64,000 bases of DNA from Magnetococcales bacterium (GTDB lineage Bacteria; Pseudomonadota; Magnetococcia; Magnetococcales; Magnetaquicoccaceae), in contig JAANAU010000004.1 in assembly GCA_011089965.1 (NCBI GenBank), forward strand, positions 1-64,000, in the 5' to 3' direction. A program made the position numbers and the translations under genes. Below are positions 30,036 to 39,686 of this stretch, one piece after another (position 1 is the stretch's first letter; each line of letters opens with the position of its first letter). Below the pieces are notes generated by a model, which was given only the letters and a program-made list of their open reading frames with translations, was not told the origin of the DNA and searched no databases.

Positions 30036-30908
30036 CTAGCCGTTCAGCGACCGTTTGACAACGATCCCCATCTCGGCTGGCGAACGGGCAATATGCACAC
30101 CGGCACTCTCCAGGGCGGCAAACTTCTCGCCAGCGGTCCCCTTCCCCCCAGAAATGATGGCACCCGCATGCCCCATACGTTTGCCCTTCGGTGCCGTCGC
30201 ACCGGCAATGAATGCGGTCACCGGTTTGGTCATGTGCTCCCGAATCCAGGCTGCCGCCTCCTCTTCGGCAGTGCCGCCGATCTCACCGATCATGATCACC
30301 GCCTCGGTCTGCGCATCTTCCTGGAACATGGACAAACAGTCGATGAAATTGGTCCCGTTGATCGGATCCCCACCCAGACCAACACAGGTGCTCTGTCCCA
30401 GTCCGACTGCCGTAGTCTGGGCCACAGCCTCATAGGTCAGGGTTCCGGAACGGGAGACCACTCCGACATTGCCCACCTTGTGAATGTGACCCGGCATGAT
30501 CCCGATCTTGCAGGCCCCGGGAGTGATCACACCCGGACAGTTCGGACCCACCAGACGGGTCGAACGGCCCGACAGAAACCGCTTCACCTTGACCATGTCC
30601 AACACCGGAATCCCCTCGGTGATGCACACCACCAACCGCACCCCGGCATCCGCCGCCTCCATGATGGCATCGGCAGCAAACGGCGGCGGCACGAAGATCA
30701 CCGAAGCATCCGCACCGGTCTCTTTCACGGCTTCAGCCACGGTGTTGAACACCGGACGATCCAGATGGCGTGTGCCCCCCTTGCCCGGCGTCACACCACC
30801 GACCAGTTGCGTGCCATAGGCAATGGCCTGCTCCGAGTGGAAGGTCCCGTTGGCCCCTGTGAACCCCTGGCAGATCACCCGGGTATTCTTGTCAACCAGA
30901 ATACTCAT
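30036..30908 (-). CDS. sucD: Succinyl-CoA synthetase, alpha subunit
   Basis: A 290-aa subunit, the standard length. It has the Rossmann CoA-binding start [40 protein letters not shown] and the phosphohistidine site GHAGAI near the C-terminus. With SucC it interconverts succinate, CoA and ATP with succinyl-CoA; in a reductive cycle it makes succinyl-CoA for KorAB just downstream. It lies 17 nt after sucC. Confidence 0.97.
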   Translation of the reverse strand: MSILVDKNTRVICQGFTGANGTFHSEQAIAYGTQLVGGVTPGKGGTRHLDRPVFNTVAEAVKETGADASVIFVPPPFAADAIMEAADAGVRLVVCITEGIPVLDMVKVKRFLSGRSTRLVGPNCPGVITPGACKIGIMPGHIHKVGNVGVVSRSGTLTYEAVAQTTAVGLGQSTCVGLGGDPINGTNFIDCLSMFQEDAQTEAVIMIGEIGGTAEEEAAAWIREHMTKPVTAFIAGATAPKGKRMGHAGAIISGGKGTAGEKFAALESAGVHIARSPAEMGIVVKRSLNG

Positions 30909-30925
30909 CGAAAACCCTCCCTTCC

Positions 30926-32086
30926 TTATTGAATGGCAGCCACCACCTTGGTGGCAGCATCGTCCAGATCGTCCGCAGGAATGATCGCCAGACCCGACTG
31001 ACGCAGAATTTCCTTGCCCAGATCCACATTGGTCCCAGCCAAACGCACCACCAAAGGCACCTTGACATCCACCTGACGCGCCGCAGCGATCACCCCCTGG
31101 GCAATCACGTCACACCGCATGATGCCGCCAAAGATGTTGATCAACACCCCCTTGACGCTCGCATCCGACAGAATCAACTGCAATGCCGCCGTCACCGCCT
31201 CGGTCGTGGCACCACCCCCCACATCCAGGAAATTGGCCGGGCTGGCCCCCTTGAGCTTGATGATGTCCATGGTGGCCATGGCCAGACCCGCGCCATTCAC
31301 CATACAACCGATATTTCCCTCCAGGCTGATGTAATTGAGTTCATGCTTGGAGGCTTCCACTTCCAACGGGTTCTCCTCATCCAGATCACGCAACTCCCGG
31401 ATCTCCGGATGGCGATACAAGGCGTTGCCATCGAAATTCATCTTGGCATCCAACGCCATCACATCCCCATCTTCCGTGACCACCAGAGGATTGATCTCCG
31501 CCAGAGAAGCATCGGTTGCCACAAAGGCCGTGTACAAGGCGGTCATGAACTGCACCCCCTTGTTGATCTGACCACCCACCAGACCCAGACCAAAGGCCAG
31601 ATTGCGCGCCTGATAGGGCTGAAAACCCACAGCCGGATCAATGGCCTCTTTCAGGATCTTCTCCGGGGTGCGCGCTGCCACCTCTTCGATCTCCATGCCC
31701 CCTTCGGTCGAGGCCATCATCGTGACCCGCCCGGTAGCCCGGTCGATCACCATACCCAGATACAGTTCACGGGCAATCCGACACCCCTCTTCCACATAAA
31801 TCCGCTTGACCTCCTTGCCCGCCGGGCCGGTCTGCTTGGTGACCAGGGTCATGCCAAGCATGCGGGTCGCCTCGGCGCGCACCTCATCCACGCTTTTGAC
31901 CACCTTCACCCCGCCACCCTTGCCACGGCCACCGGCATGAATCTGCGCCTTGACCACAAACACGGAGGATCCCAACGCTTCGGCCCCGGCCACTGCCTCA
32001 TCCGGAGTGAAGGCGACATGACCGCGAGGCACTTTCACCCCATAACCGGCCAGAATTTTCTTTGCCTGATATTCATGAATGTTCAT
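30926..32086 (-). CDS. sucC: Succinyl-CoA synthetase, beta subunit
   Basis: A 386-aa ATP-grasp subunit with canonical [12 protein letters not shown] start, [31 protein letters not shown], and the CoA-ligase C-domain with GGATTEAV and [10 protein letters not shown]. Length and motifs match true SucC rather than citryl-CoA synthetase, which is longer. It is first of the sucC-sucD-korA-korB run and lies 61 nt downstream of the fumarate-reductase-like flavoprotein, so the frd and suc/kor genes may share a transcript. Confidence 0.97.
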   Translation of the reverse strand: MNIHEYQAKKILAGYGVKVPRGHVAFTPDEAVAGAEALGSSVFVVKAQIHAGGRGKGGGVKVVKSVDEVRAEATRMLGMTLVTKQTGPAGKEVKRIYVEEGCRIARELYLGMVIDRATGRVTMMASTEGGMEIEEVAARTPEKILKEAIDPAVGFQPYQARNLAFGLGLVGGQINKGVQFMTALYTAFVATDASLAEINPLVVTEDGDVMALDAKMNFDGNALYRHPEIRELRDLDEENPLEVEASKHELNYISLEGNIGCMVNGAGLAMATMDIIKLKGASPANFLDVGGGATTEAVTAALQLILSDASVKGVLINIFGGIMRCDVIAQGVIAAARQVDVKVPLVVRLAGTNVDLGKEILRQSGLAIIPADDLDDAATKVVAAIQ

Positions 32087-32147
32087 AATTGCTCACCAGT
32101 TCTCGCTCCAACGGTCAAAGTCAAGACACCCTGCTTTCAAGCAGTCC

Positions 32148-33818
32148 TCAAACAGGACGCACGGTCCCGTAGGCTGGCAGCAACCGGGGAGAACTCTGCA
32201 CCGGTTGAATACCTGCCCCATCCAATTGTTCCAGATAGGCTTCCAGATGACCCAACCCGGCATCCACCGCCAGTTTGGCACCCTTTGCAAAAGCGGCGGC
32301 AGCAGCTCCGGCGCGCCGTCCAAAGACCAGAATCTCCAACAAGGCATTGCCCATCAGCCGGTTGCGGCCATGCACTCCGCCGGTCACCTCCCCGGCGGCA
32401 AACAGACCGGGCATGTCCGTACCCCCATTGGGAAAGATCACCACACCGCCATTTTGATAATGCAGCGTGGGATAGGCCAACAAGGGAACCTGTCGCAAAT
32501 CCAACCCCATGTGCAGGTACTCCTTGAAACGCCCGGGAAACTCCCTTTCAATGGCACCGCGACCATGAATCCAGTCAATCAATGGAATATCCAGCCATAC
32601 GCCCACTCCGCCTCCAGGCAGATGCACCCCGTTTTCAAATTCGGAGCATTCCCGAATGATGGCAGCAGTCGTGACATCGCGCGGCTCCAGACCAAAGACA
32701 AATTCATCCCCATGACGGTTGAGCAACTGCGCCCCAAGCCCGCGAAACTTCTCGGTCAACAACAGACCGGTCAACTTCTCCGGAAAGACCACACCCGTGG
32801 GATGATATTGACAGTTTTGCAAGTCACGCAACGGCACCCCGGCACGATAGGCCAACACCAGACCATCTGCCGTGGCACCATGATGGTTGGAGGTGGGAAA
32901 ACCGTTCAAATGGAGCCGTCCCAACCCGCCGGTGGCCAACAGGACGGCCTTGGCATGGACGATCAGGGGCCGCCCACCGGGGAGCTGCTCCAGAATGGCT
33001 CCCACAGCACGTCCGGATTCGTCGGTCAGAAGTTCCACAGCCGGGGCAAACGGCACCACCGTGATCCCATCCAGACAGGCCAAACGATCCTTGAGTACCC
33101 GCATCAACTCCAGACCGGTGACATCTCCTGCTGCATGCAGACGTTGGCGGGAGGTTCCTCCTCCATGACGCACCTTCATGCGTCCGGTCGGGTATTTGTC
33201 AAACAGCATGCCCAGCTCTTCCAGCCAGCGCAGGACCGCCGGACCTGCGGTCACCAGGGCCTCCACCAGATCCGGATCGCTGGAAAAGTGACCACCACCC
33301 ATCACATCCAGAAAATGCTGGGCTGGTGAATCACACTCATGATCGGCCACCTGGATCCCCCCTTCGGCCATCACGGTATTGGAATCGCCCAAACGCAGTT
33401 TGGTCGCCACCACCACCCGCACCCCGGCTTCCGCCGCCACAATGGCCGCCGCACACCCGGCCCCACCGCCACCGATCACCAGCACATCCGTGGTCAGACT
33501 GGCCGCCAATCCTCCGTGGGTTCGCGCCCGTTCCATGAGATCCATCACCAGAGGACGAGGCCGTGCGTGCAGCAAAGCAACCAGCTCTTCCGGCAACCAA
33601 CTCCCCTGGGAAGGGCCAACCCGCAACTGCGCCCGCCCCTCCTCCCGATGGTCCGGATGAAACTCACGCAACAAGGCACGCCGGTCCGACAAGGACAACG
33701 GTTCCACCCGTTCTCCTCTCTGTCGTTTGGCCAGACGGCTCTCCCGACTCCTCTGGACCATCCGGACCGACTCGCGCAAGGCCTCGGGAAACAGACTCAA
33801 CGGACTGCTCGGCATCAT
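32148..33818 (-). CDS. frdA: Fumarate reductase/succinate dehydrogenase-like flavoprotein, noncovalent FAD predicted
   Basis: A 556-aa FAD protein. About 105 residues of basic extension precede the FAD-binding Rossmann fold (DVLVIGGGGAGCAAAI). Catalytic-type motifs follow: QYHPTG, TEKFRG, LFAAGEVTGG, and HGRNRLMGNALLE. At the position of the covalent-FAD His (SHT in FrdA/SdhA) this protein has SNT, so the flavin is probably noncovalent, as in L-aspartate oxidase. The usual long C-terminal domain seems reduced. With the Fe-S subunit just upstream (8-nt gap) and sucCD downstream, a role in fumarate/succinate interconversion is likely. L-aspartate oxidase is unlikely given the iron-sulfur partner. 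Confidence 0.85.
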   Translation of the reverse strand: MMPSSPLSLFPEALRESVRMVQRSRESRLAKRQRGERVEPLSLSDRRALLREFHPDHREEGRAQLRVGPSQGSWLPEELVALLHARPRPLVMDLMERARTHGGLAASLTTDVLVIGGGGAGCAAAIVAAEAGVRVVVATKLRLGDSNTVMAEGGIQVADHECDSPAQHFLDVMGGGHFSSDPDLVEALVTAGPAVLRWLEELGMLFDKYPTGRMKVRHGGGTSRQRLHAAGDVTGLELMRVLKDRLACLDGITVVPFAPAVELLTDESGRAVGAILEQLPGGRPLIVHAKAVLLATGGLGRLHLNGFPTSNHHGATADGLVLAYRAGVPLRDLQNCQYHPTGVVFPEKLTGLLLTEKFRGLGAQLLNRHGDEFVFGLEPRDVTTAAIIRECSEFENGVHLPGGGVGVWLDIPLIDWIHGRGAIEREFPGRFKEYLHMGLDLRQVPLLAYPTLHYQNGGVVIFPNGGTDMPGLFAAGEVTGGVHGRNRLMGNALLEILVFGRRAGAAAAAFAKGAKLAVDAGLGHLEAYLEQLDGAGIQPVQSSPRLLPAYGTVRPV

Positions 33819-33826
33819 GGCATGTC

Positions 33827-34549
33827 CTACAACAGCGCCCGGTCATCAGGCAACCAGGTGCCTGGCGGTGCATCGTCCGGTTCGCGCTCGCGCCGCAAAT
33901 AGAGGGCCTGGAACTCCATGGGATCCAGACGCCGCATCCAACGAAAAATCGGGGTGTAATGTCCGGAATCCACCTTGTCGAGCATGCGTGTCAGGTGATC
34001 GGCACGGGGTTCCTGATGCGCTCCGAACCACCGTCTGGCAGCCAGGGCGGCATTCGGTTGCGAGATGCTCGCCGGACAACGGATCACGCACAACTGACAG
34101 CCGATACAGGTAAAGGATGCGCGTGCCGCCCCCTTGAGATCGCCACGCTTGATCATACCCACATACCCCATGACATCGAGATGCATGGGACAGACCCGCA
34201 CACACTCACCGCACATCACACAATTGTTGACCTCGGGATAGAGGCGCAACACATGATGGGCCGGGGTTTCATCTTCCGGGAGTTCCAAACGATGCGGAAC
34301 TTTTTTGTTGGGAACATGCGGCAGGGGCAGGATCTCCATGCCATCCTGAACCGTCTCTTGACACATCAAGCCGGCAGACATGACATGGGTCTGTGACGAC
34401 ACCCGATAGAGTACGGCACAGGCTCCGCAAATCCCGCCACGACAACCGACACCGCGCACCAGACCGATCCCCGCTGCCTCCAGAGCAGCCAGTATGGTCT
34501 TGCCAGACGGAACCTCCATCCAGGTCTCGTCATAGCGGATGGAAACCAT
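33827..34549 (-). CDS. frdB: Fumarate reductase-like iron-sulfur subunit
   Basis: About 240 aa. The N-terminal [2Fe-2S] domain has CRGGICGAC and a later Cys (LMCQE); the C-terminal ferredoxin domain has two Cys clusters, CVMCGECVRVCP and CIGCQLCVIRCP. It passes electrons to the flavoprotein encoded 8 nt downstream. No membrane-anchor gene lies next to it, so the pair may be soluble or use a remote anchor. The ATG at 34549 starts right before the first beta strand; a TTG at 34576 would add nine residues. Neither has a clear ribosome site. Confidence 0.88.
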   Translation of the reverse strand: MVSIRYDETWMEVPSGKTILAALEAAGIGLVRGVGCRGGICGACAVLYRVSSQTHVMSAGLMCQETVQDGMEILPLPHVPNKKVPHRLELPEDETPAHHVLRLYPEVNNCVMCGECVRVCPMHLDVMGYVGMIKRGDLKGAARASFTCIGCQLCVIRCPASISQPNAALAARRWFGAHQEPRADHLTRMLDKVDSGHYTPIFRWMRRLDPMEFQALYLRREREPDDAPPGTWLPDDRALL

Positions 34550-34576
34550 AAACGGGGTATGTGCAGCTCTGTTCAA

Positions 34577-34954
34577 GGATCTGGCCGCGACCTGATTTTG
34601 AGGTTGGTTCGCTTTCGATAAACCCGTTCAATCATCCATAATCAGATTAACTCCAAACAAACTGGTCAATCATGCCATGATCCGTCAACGCGATCAAGGC
34701 AGGCTGGAATTTTTCCCGCTCTTTGAACTCCTGGATTCCATGAAATCGGTTTACCAAACGCAACCGGGGAGGTCACAATATAATCTGGGATTATTGAAAG
34801 GGAGTTGATGGTACATCAGGCTGGAATGCAAATAACAGGATCCGGATCCGACCAAACAATATGACAAAAAATGACCGGATCCAGAACGGCTTCAGGAAAC
34901 ACAACCAAACCGCTCCTGAAGAAATTCCAGCAACTCGGATCGACCTTTTGCATC
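34577..34954. other. 378-bp intergenic region between frdB and fkbM-like gene
   Basis: No coding sequence or RNA recognised. It is more AT-rich than its surroundings. It should contain the promoter for the frd/suc/kor genes and the 3' end of the methyltransferase transcript, but I see no convincing promoter boxes or terminator. Confidence 0.4.
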
Positions 34955-35749
34955 TCATCTGGTTCGGACGATATTCACCATGCCATTATCTTGTTGAAGG
35001 AATTCAACTCGTACCGGATTGCCAGGATGCTGGGCAACATACTCGTCGCCAATATTCACGGTGATTGCATAACCCAACTGACCAATATAATTCAACAATT
35101 CCTGCCTGCCCGCAGCAAACCAGGGGGCAGACCAGGTTTCAAAAATGATCGGCGGATAATTATGACGCGCAAGAAAATCCGTTGCTCCCTTGAGAACATT
35201 CAATTCATACCCTTCCACATCGATCTTGATCAAACTCGGCGATTTATCCAACACCAAAGAATCGAGCGTAATCATTGATACAGTCGATTTGGATGGCCTG
35301 GAATATTTCTCCAGATCCAGCAACTCTCTTACCCCCTTGTCCAAAGAAAATCCACCGATATTATCACTTTCAGCATAATTGATATCCGGAATCTCCAATT
35401 CGCCATTCATGTGACCGACCGCCTGGTTGAGGGCGACATAATTATCCAGTCCGTTGAGAATAATATTGCCACAAAGTTGATAATAAACAATTCGTTGCGG
35501 CTCAAACCCGATCACACGTCCCCCGACATCGTACAAACTCTTTGCCAAAGGAATCGAGTAGGCACCCAGATTCGCACCGATATCCAAGATCAATGGAGAG
35601 TCGATTCCTTGCACAAAGGTCCGCGAGATGGTCAGGAGATACTCCTCCCACTGACCGGTGATATACAAATTTCTGGATATGATATCATGTGTGGCAAAAA
35701 GGAGATAGCTTGCCTCTTTGCATCGTATAAGATTAACGGATGGCAGCAT
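34955..35749 (-). CDS. FkbM-family methyltransferase
   Basis: A 264-aa SAM-dependent methyltransferase. Motif I is LILDIGANLGAYSIPLAK, followed by GRVIGFEPQ and the FkbM hallmark IKIDVEGYELNVLKGA near the C-terminal half. FkbM enzymes O-methylate sugars or small molecules, often in polysaccharide loci. The ATG at 35749 follows AAGGAG; the frame is open 14 codons upstream. Base composition is visibly more AT-rich than the neighbours and there are no glycan genes around it, so it may be a transferred single gene. Confidence 0.88.
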   Translation of the reverse strand: MLPSVNLIRCKEASYLLFATHDIISRNLYITGQWEEYLLTISRTFVQGIDSPLILDIGANLGAYSIPLAKSLYDVGGRVIGFEPQRIVYYQLCGNIILNGLDNYVALNQAVGHMNGELEIPDINYAESDNIGGFSLDKGVRELLDLEKYSRPSKSTVSMITLDSLVLDKSPSLIKIDVEGYELNVLKGATDFLARHNYPPIIFETWSAPWFAAGRQELLNYIGQLGYAITVNIGDEYVAQHPGNPVRVEFLQQDNGMVNIVRTR

Positions 35750-35787
35750 ATGGACTCCTTGGGAAATCTTTCTGAGTGTGAGTGATA

Positions 35788-36582
35788 TCAACCAGCGAGC
35801 GGCACGCGGTCCAGATCTTCCAGAAGCGCCCGGGCCATGGTCACACGATGACGCCGCACGGATTCATCACAATAGCGCGAACGGATCGACTCGCCTTGTT
35901 TGTCTTCCAGGGCCGGATTGTTGAAGGTGGGATGCTCGGCGTCAATGCGATAGGATTCGATCAGACTCTGCAAACCGGTCACCAGATCGGCCTCCCCACG
36001 ACACCGGTAGGTACGCACGAATTCGGTCACGAACTCCATCTTGGCCACGGACATGGCACCCCCTGCCACCCAGGCCTGCACCACCCGCAGCAACAGACGA
36101 TTTCCATGAGGGGTCTGCCACACCGGACGACGCGCCAGACTGACGGCCATGTGTCGTTCCTGGCCCGACAAGAGCGACTCGATCCAGGTCACACACTCCG
36201 CAGGGACCGGCAGATCCAATCCCAACAAACGCACATAACGCGCCAATACCACCTCTGGGATCGGACAGAAGCCTTTCCGATCCCCGGTGGTCACTGGAAA
36301 TGACAACGTCTCCTGGACCAGGGATGCGATCAAATCCGCCATCGCATCCCTGGTCAAGCCGGAGGCCGCCAAACCAGCCTCACAGGCGGCCCGATCCTCC
36401 TGGACCGGGGTGAACAAAGAAGAGAGGAGGAGTTCCTGTTCAAACTCCTCCATTTTGAAAATCACTCCACTGGCATGGCCAGGTTGTGAATCCTCGGGAT
36501 TCAACGACAAGTCGATCCGGGTTGGCGGAGTTCGTGGCCGCTTGAGCTGACTGCGCACAATGGTCATCAGATCGACATTCAT
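35788..36582 (-). CDS. Hypothetical protein (264 aa), helical
   Basis: No family recognised. It is predicted soluble and mostly helical, with no signal peptide or membrane segment. The N-terminus (MNVDLMTIVRSQLKRP) is basic; the middle contains acidic helices, and the C-terminus has a SRYCDESVRRHRVTMARALL stretch. The ATG at 36582 sits 14 nt after the stop of the EAL-type gene, so both are probably co-transcribed and may act together in a signalling role. That is inference from position. Confidence 0.75.
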   Translation of the reverse strand: MNVDLMTIVRSQLKRPRTPPTRIDLSLNPEDSQPGHASGVIFKMEEFEQELLLSSLFTPVQEDRAACEAGLAASGLTRDAMADLIASLVQETLSFPVTTGDRKGFCPIPEVVLARYVRLLGLDLPVPAECVTWIESLLSGQERHMAVSLARRPVWQTPHGNRLLLRVVQAWVAGGAMSVAKMEFVTEFVRTYRCRGEADLVTGLQSLIESYRIDAEHPTFNNPALEDKQGESIRSRYCDESVRRHRVTMARALLEDLDRVPLAG

Positions 36583-36596
36583 GCTCTGTTCTCTCT

Positions 36597-37901
36597 TTAC
36601 CAGAAAATCTTGTCTTCGCTCCACTGCACATCGCAGCACAACACATACACATGACTGCCCTTGCGCAATGCCACCGACAGGGTCGTACAAATATTCAAGC
36701 TGGTATTCGAGCGGTAGGGCGGCGAAATCTGCACCACTCCCGGATTTTGAACGGCACTGTGAAAACTGATTCGCCGGGTCCAGGTGGCACCATAGGAGTC
36801 CAACAATGGTTTGTAACGGGGATCCACCCGTTTGAGCCGCTCTTCCGGAAAGATGTTCTGACTGACCTGAAGCCCCTTGTGATCCAGGAGATAGACACGC
36901 TCCAACCCCTTCATTCTCAACAACTTCTGCGCAGCCTCTTCCAGTGGCACCTCATCTCCGACCGCCCAGGCACACTCCATGAACTCATTGGTGTACTGCC
37001 CCATTTCGCGGTTATGGTTGTGAACTTCCTTGAACACCTCGCGCTCACATTGAGAGGCCAGATTGCGGAACGCACCATCCCAATCCACCGCACTGCGCCG
37101 CACTGCACGCTGGTCCAAACTCCCAAAATAGCGTCCCTGCACGAAATCCGCCTCCAGACGCATCACCAGATGGGCCTCCTGCTCGGTTTCGATCTTCTCC
37201 ATCAATACCAGACCGCCCGAAGCGTGGATCAACGACACCAGTTTGAACAGCATCCGTTTGGCGCGACCGCTTTTCAAGGCATTGTCGATCAGCGAATGAT
37301 CCAACTTGACAATGTCAGGGGACAAACGCCACAACCGGTCCAGATTGGCCGACTCGGCCCGGAAATCATCAAACAGCACCAGACACCCCAATTCTTTCAG
37401 TTGCGCCATGGTGCGGGTAAGTACCGTCTCGAAATTGCCGGCATGCTCACGCAAGGCAATCACCAACTGATGGGGCGGAAATCCGGTATGTTCCAGAACC
37501 TCAGCCAGAAATTGCACATCCGGATCCTTGACCCCAAGCATGACACGGGGATGCAGATTGGTCATCAACCAGCGATCCTCGATCTCTGCGGCCATGAAAT
37601 TCTTGAAATGCAACAACAGCCGCATCCGATCCATCTGGACGACATCATCCTGGTCGTGGATGTTGGAAAAGATGGAAGAGGCCGACCGGGTAGTGCCATC
37701 CTCTTCAATGGCCCGACAGAACGCCTCAAAACCCACCCCGCGTTGATGGGTGGTACTGTAGATCCTCTGAAAAAAAGTACCGACACGCCAAGACTGAAAA
37801 TCAGCTTGATACACTCCATCACGTTGGACAATCTGCCGATCCAACATGTTCAGATCCGTGGCCTTCAAGCCTCCGGGGGTGTTGCCATCCGGGGTTACCA
37901 T
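36597..37901 (-). CDS. Degenerate EAL-domain protein with C-terminal sensor-like domain
   Basis: 434 aa. Residues about 35-275 resemble an EAL domain: GFEAFCRA at the EAL position, TNLHPRV, LVIALREH, LFDDFRAE, DIVKLDHSLI, EKIETEQE and QGRYFG. Compared with active c-di-GMP phosphodiesterases, EAL reads EAF, DDFGxG reads DDFRAE and one expected metal-binding Glu appears to be Ala. It is therefore probably a c-di-GMP binder or protein-interaction domain rather than an enzyme. The C-terminal part (about 290-434) may be a cache-like domain, as in some EAL proteins. The ATG at 37901 has GGAGGAG upstream; five extra codons are possible. Confidence 0.75.
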   Translation of the reverse strand: MVTPDGNTPGGLKATDLNMLDRQIVQRDGVYQADFQSWRVGTFFQRIYSTTHQRGVGFEAFCRAIEEDGTTRSASSIFSNIHDQDDVVQMDRMRLLLHFKNFMAAEIEDRWLMTNLHPRVMLGVKDPDVQFLAEVLEHTGFPPHQLVIALREHAGNFETVLTRTMAQLKELGCLVLFDDFRAESANLDRLWRLSPDIVKLDHSLIDNALKSGRAKRMLFKLVSLIHASGGLVLMEKIETEQEAHLVMRLEADFVQGRYFGSLDQRAVRRSAVDWDGAFRNLASQCEREVFKEVHNHNREMGQYTNEFMECAWAVGDEVPLEEAAQKLLRMKGLERVYLLDHKGLQVSQNIFPEERLKRVDPRYKPLLDSYGATWTRRISFHSAVQNPGVVQISPPYRSNTSLNICTTLSVALRKGSHVYVLCCDVQWSEDKIFW

Positions 37902-38006
37902 GACCCACTCCTCCATAGCTGTTGCTGCGTGCCCATGATTGATCTGTCATTGGCCAGGCCCCGATCCGGAACCCGGCCATTCAAATCCTACAGGAAAGCA
38001 GGACGT

Positions 38007-39641
38007 TTATCCATTCCGTTCCAACTCTTCCATCCAGTCTTCGTTCTGGATGCGCGCCAACTCCTGAAGCAGACGCCAGTTCATCAAACGGTCCTTCTGG
38101 GAAAGCAGGAGGGTCTCACTCGGATTGCCGTTGGCGTCGAACTGTTTCTGGAATCGTCCCTCTCCCTTGGCAAAAGCCGCAAAGTCAAACGGCTTTTCCT
38201 CACCATTGGCATCCTTTTTGACGTGCCAGTCGCGCCGCATGGAGGGATTGCCCTGCAACGACAAACGGGAGGCCAAGGTCGGCCCCGCATCCGGATCATA
38301 GATGAAAACCGGAAAGGCACGGGATTCCACGGCCAGTATGGCCCGCTCGCACGACACTGCATCAGCCACCTGATGCTCGGGCTGGCAGGTGGTATAGACA
38401 TTGATCAAAGCCGGTCCATCAAACTCCAACGCCTGCTCGATGGATTTGTAAAAATGGTTGATCATCGGACCAACCGTCTGGGCCACAAAAACACGGGGAT
38501 GCATCAGGGCAATATTGGCAATCTCCTTGCGACGTTCCCATTTCCCTGGAACATGCGTGCCATGAATCGACATCTTGGCATCCTGACCGATAAAGGTCGC
38601 AGTCGAGGTTTGACCACCTGTATTGGAATAGACCTGGGTATCCAGAACCATCACCTTGATGTTCATTCCCGAGGTGAGCATGCGCGACAAGGCCTGAAAG
38701 CCGATATCGAGCATCGAACCGTCACCACCCAGAACCCAGATGTGGTGATCCTGCTTGCCAACCTGATCCCAATGGCTGCGCACCCCCATGGCCACAGTCG
38801 CTGCATTTTCAAACAGCGAATTGACCCACGGCACCCGATAGGGATTATAGGGATAGGTGGAGCCATAGACTGTATTGCAGCCCGTATTGGCAATAATGCC
38901 ATATTTATTGCCCACCTTGGCCTCGGTCATGGCCAGAAACTGCCGGATGACCGAAGTCTCGCCACACCCCATGCAGGAACCGGCCCCACCCACATACTGG
39001 TTGGCATTAGCCCGCAGCATGATATCTACTTTAAGCTTCGGGTTGATATAGCCTTTTGGGGTGTCGGGTGCCTTTTTGTAAAACTCCCACATGGTAAAGT
39101 AACCCGGCAGATTGACCGGAGTCTTTTTGATCATGGTCAATGCGTTATGGCTGCCGCACGCTGTCACGCATTCGCCGCACCCTTTGCATTTGGTCGGATC
39201 CACAAAAATCCCGAACCAGGCTCCACCCGGCGCATCGCTCCCCTTGACCTTTTTCTTGTCATAGGTCTTCCAGAACTTGGTGGTCTGCACCAACTGCTGA
39301 CGCAACAGCTCCTGGTCACTCTCTTCGGGAAACAGTTGCAGGGTGTTTTCCACGCTCTCCGGTGGCAACACCTTGCCCCAGATGGCCGAATCGGGACAGT
39401 TCTGCACGCACTCCATACAGGCCACACAGTTGCCGGCCTCGTACTCCGGCAGATCGGGCGCGATATAAGAAAAATCCCGATACGATCCGGTTCCTGCCGG
39501 AACAATGGAACAGGCCAGAAAGGCATCTGCCGGCTGCCCGGATCCTGCACCGGAGTTGTAGGCCAACATGATCTCTTTGGCCCGATTGGCATCGTACCAC
39601 TGAGGGGTGGCCTCGGAATAGATTAACGCTCGCTGAGTCAT
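38007..39641 (-). CDS. Pyruvate:ferredoxin oxidoreductase, delta-beta (ferredoxin + TPP) subunit
   Basis: 544 aa. The N-terminal part carries a two-cluster ferredoxin domain (CVACMECVQNCP about residues 72-83; CKGCGECVTAC about 151-161). The beta domain follows, with proximal cluster Cys in SCMGCGET and ANTGCNTVYGSTYPYNPY, and the TPP site LGGDGSMLDIGFQ with QVYSNTGGQTS. This corresponds to the C-terminal half of single-chain NifJ-type PFOR. It lies 45 nt downstream of the alpha-gamma gene. The enzyme carboxylates acetyl-CoA to pyruvate in a reductive TCA setting, or oxidises pyruvate. Confidence 0.93.
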   Translation of the reverse strand: MTQRALIYSEATPQWYDANRAKEIMLAYNSGAGSGQPADAFLACSIVPAGTGSYRDFSYIAPDLPEYEAGNCVACMECVQNCPDSAIWGKVLPPESVENTLQLFPEESDQELLRQQLVQTTKFWKTYDKKKVKGSDAPGGAWFGIFVDPTKCKGCGECVTACGSHNALTMIKKTPVNLPGYFTMWEFYKKAPDTPKGYINPKLKVDIMLRANANQYVGGAGSCMGCGETSVIRQFLAMTEAKVGNKYGIIANTGCNTVYGSTYPYNPYRVPWVNSLFENAATVAMGVRSHWDQVGKQDHHIWVLGGDGSMLDIGFQALSRMLTSGMNIKVMVLDTQVYSNTGGQTSTATFIGQDAKMSIHGTHVPGKWERRKEIANIALMHPRVFVAQTVGPMINHFYKSIEQALEFDGPALINVYTTCQPEHQVADAVSCERAILAVESRAFPVFIYDPDAGPTLASRLSLQGNPSMRRDWHVKKDANGEEKPFDFAAFAKGEGRFQKQFDANGNPSETLLLSQKDRLMNWRLLQELARIQNEDWMEELERNG

Positions 39642-39686
39642 GACGATCCTCCAAGGGAGACAGCTCTGTCGCGCTCCCGATCAGTC

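Noticed and set aside
36651-39626. A 991-codon plus-strand open frame
   Set aside because: It is antisense to the EAL protein and the PFOR beta gene, which have clear motifs. The product has no domain and is a shadow.
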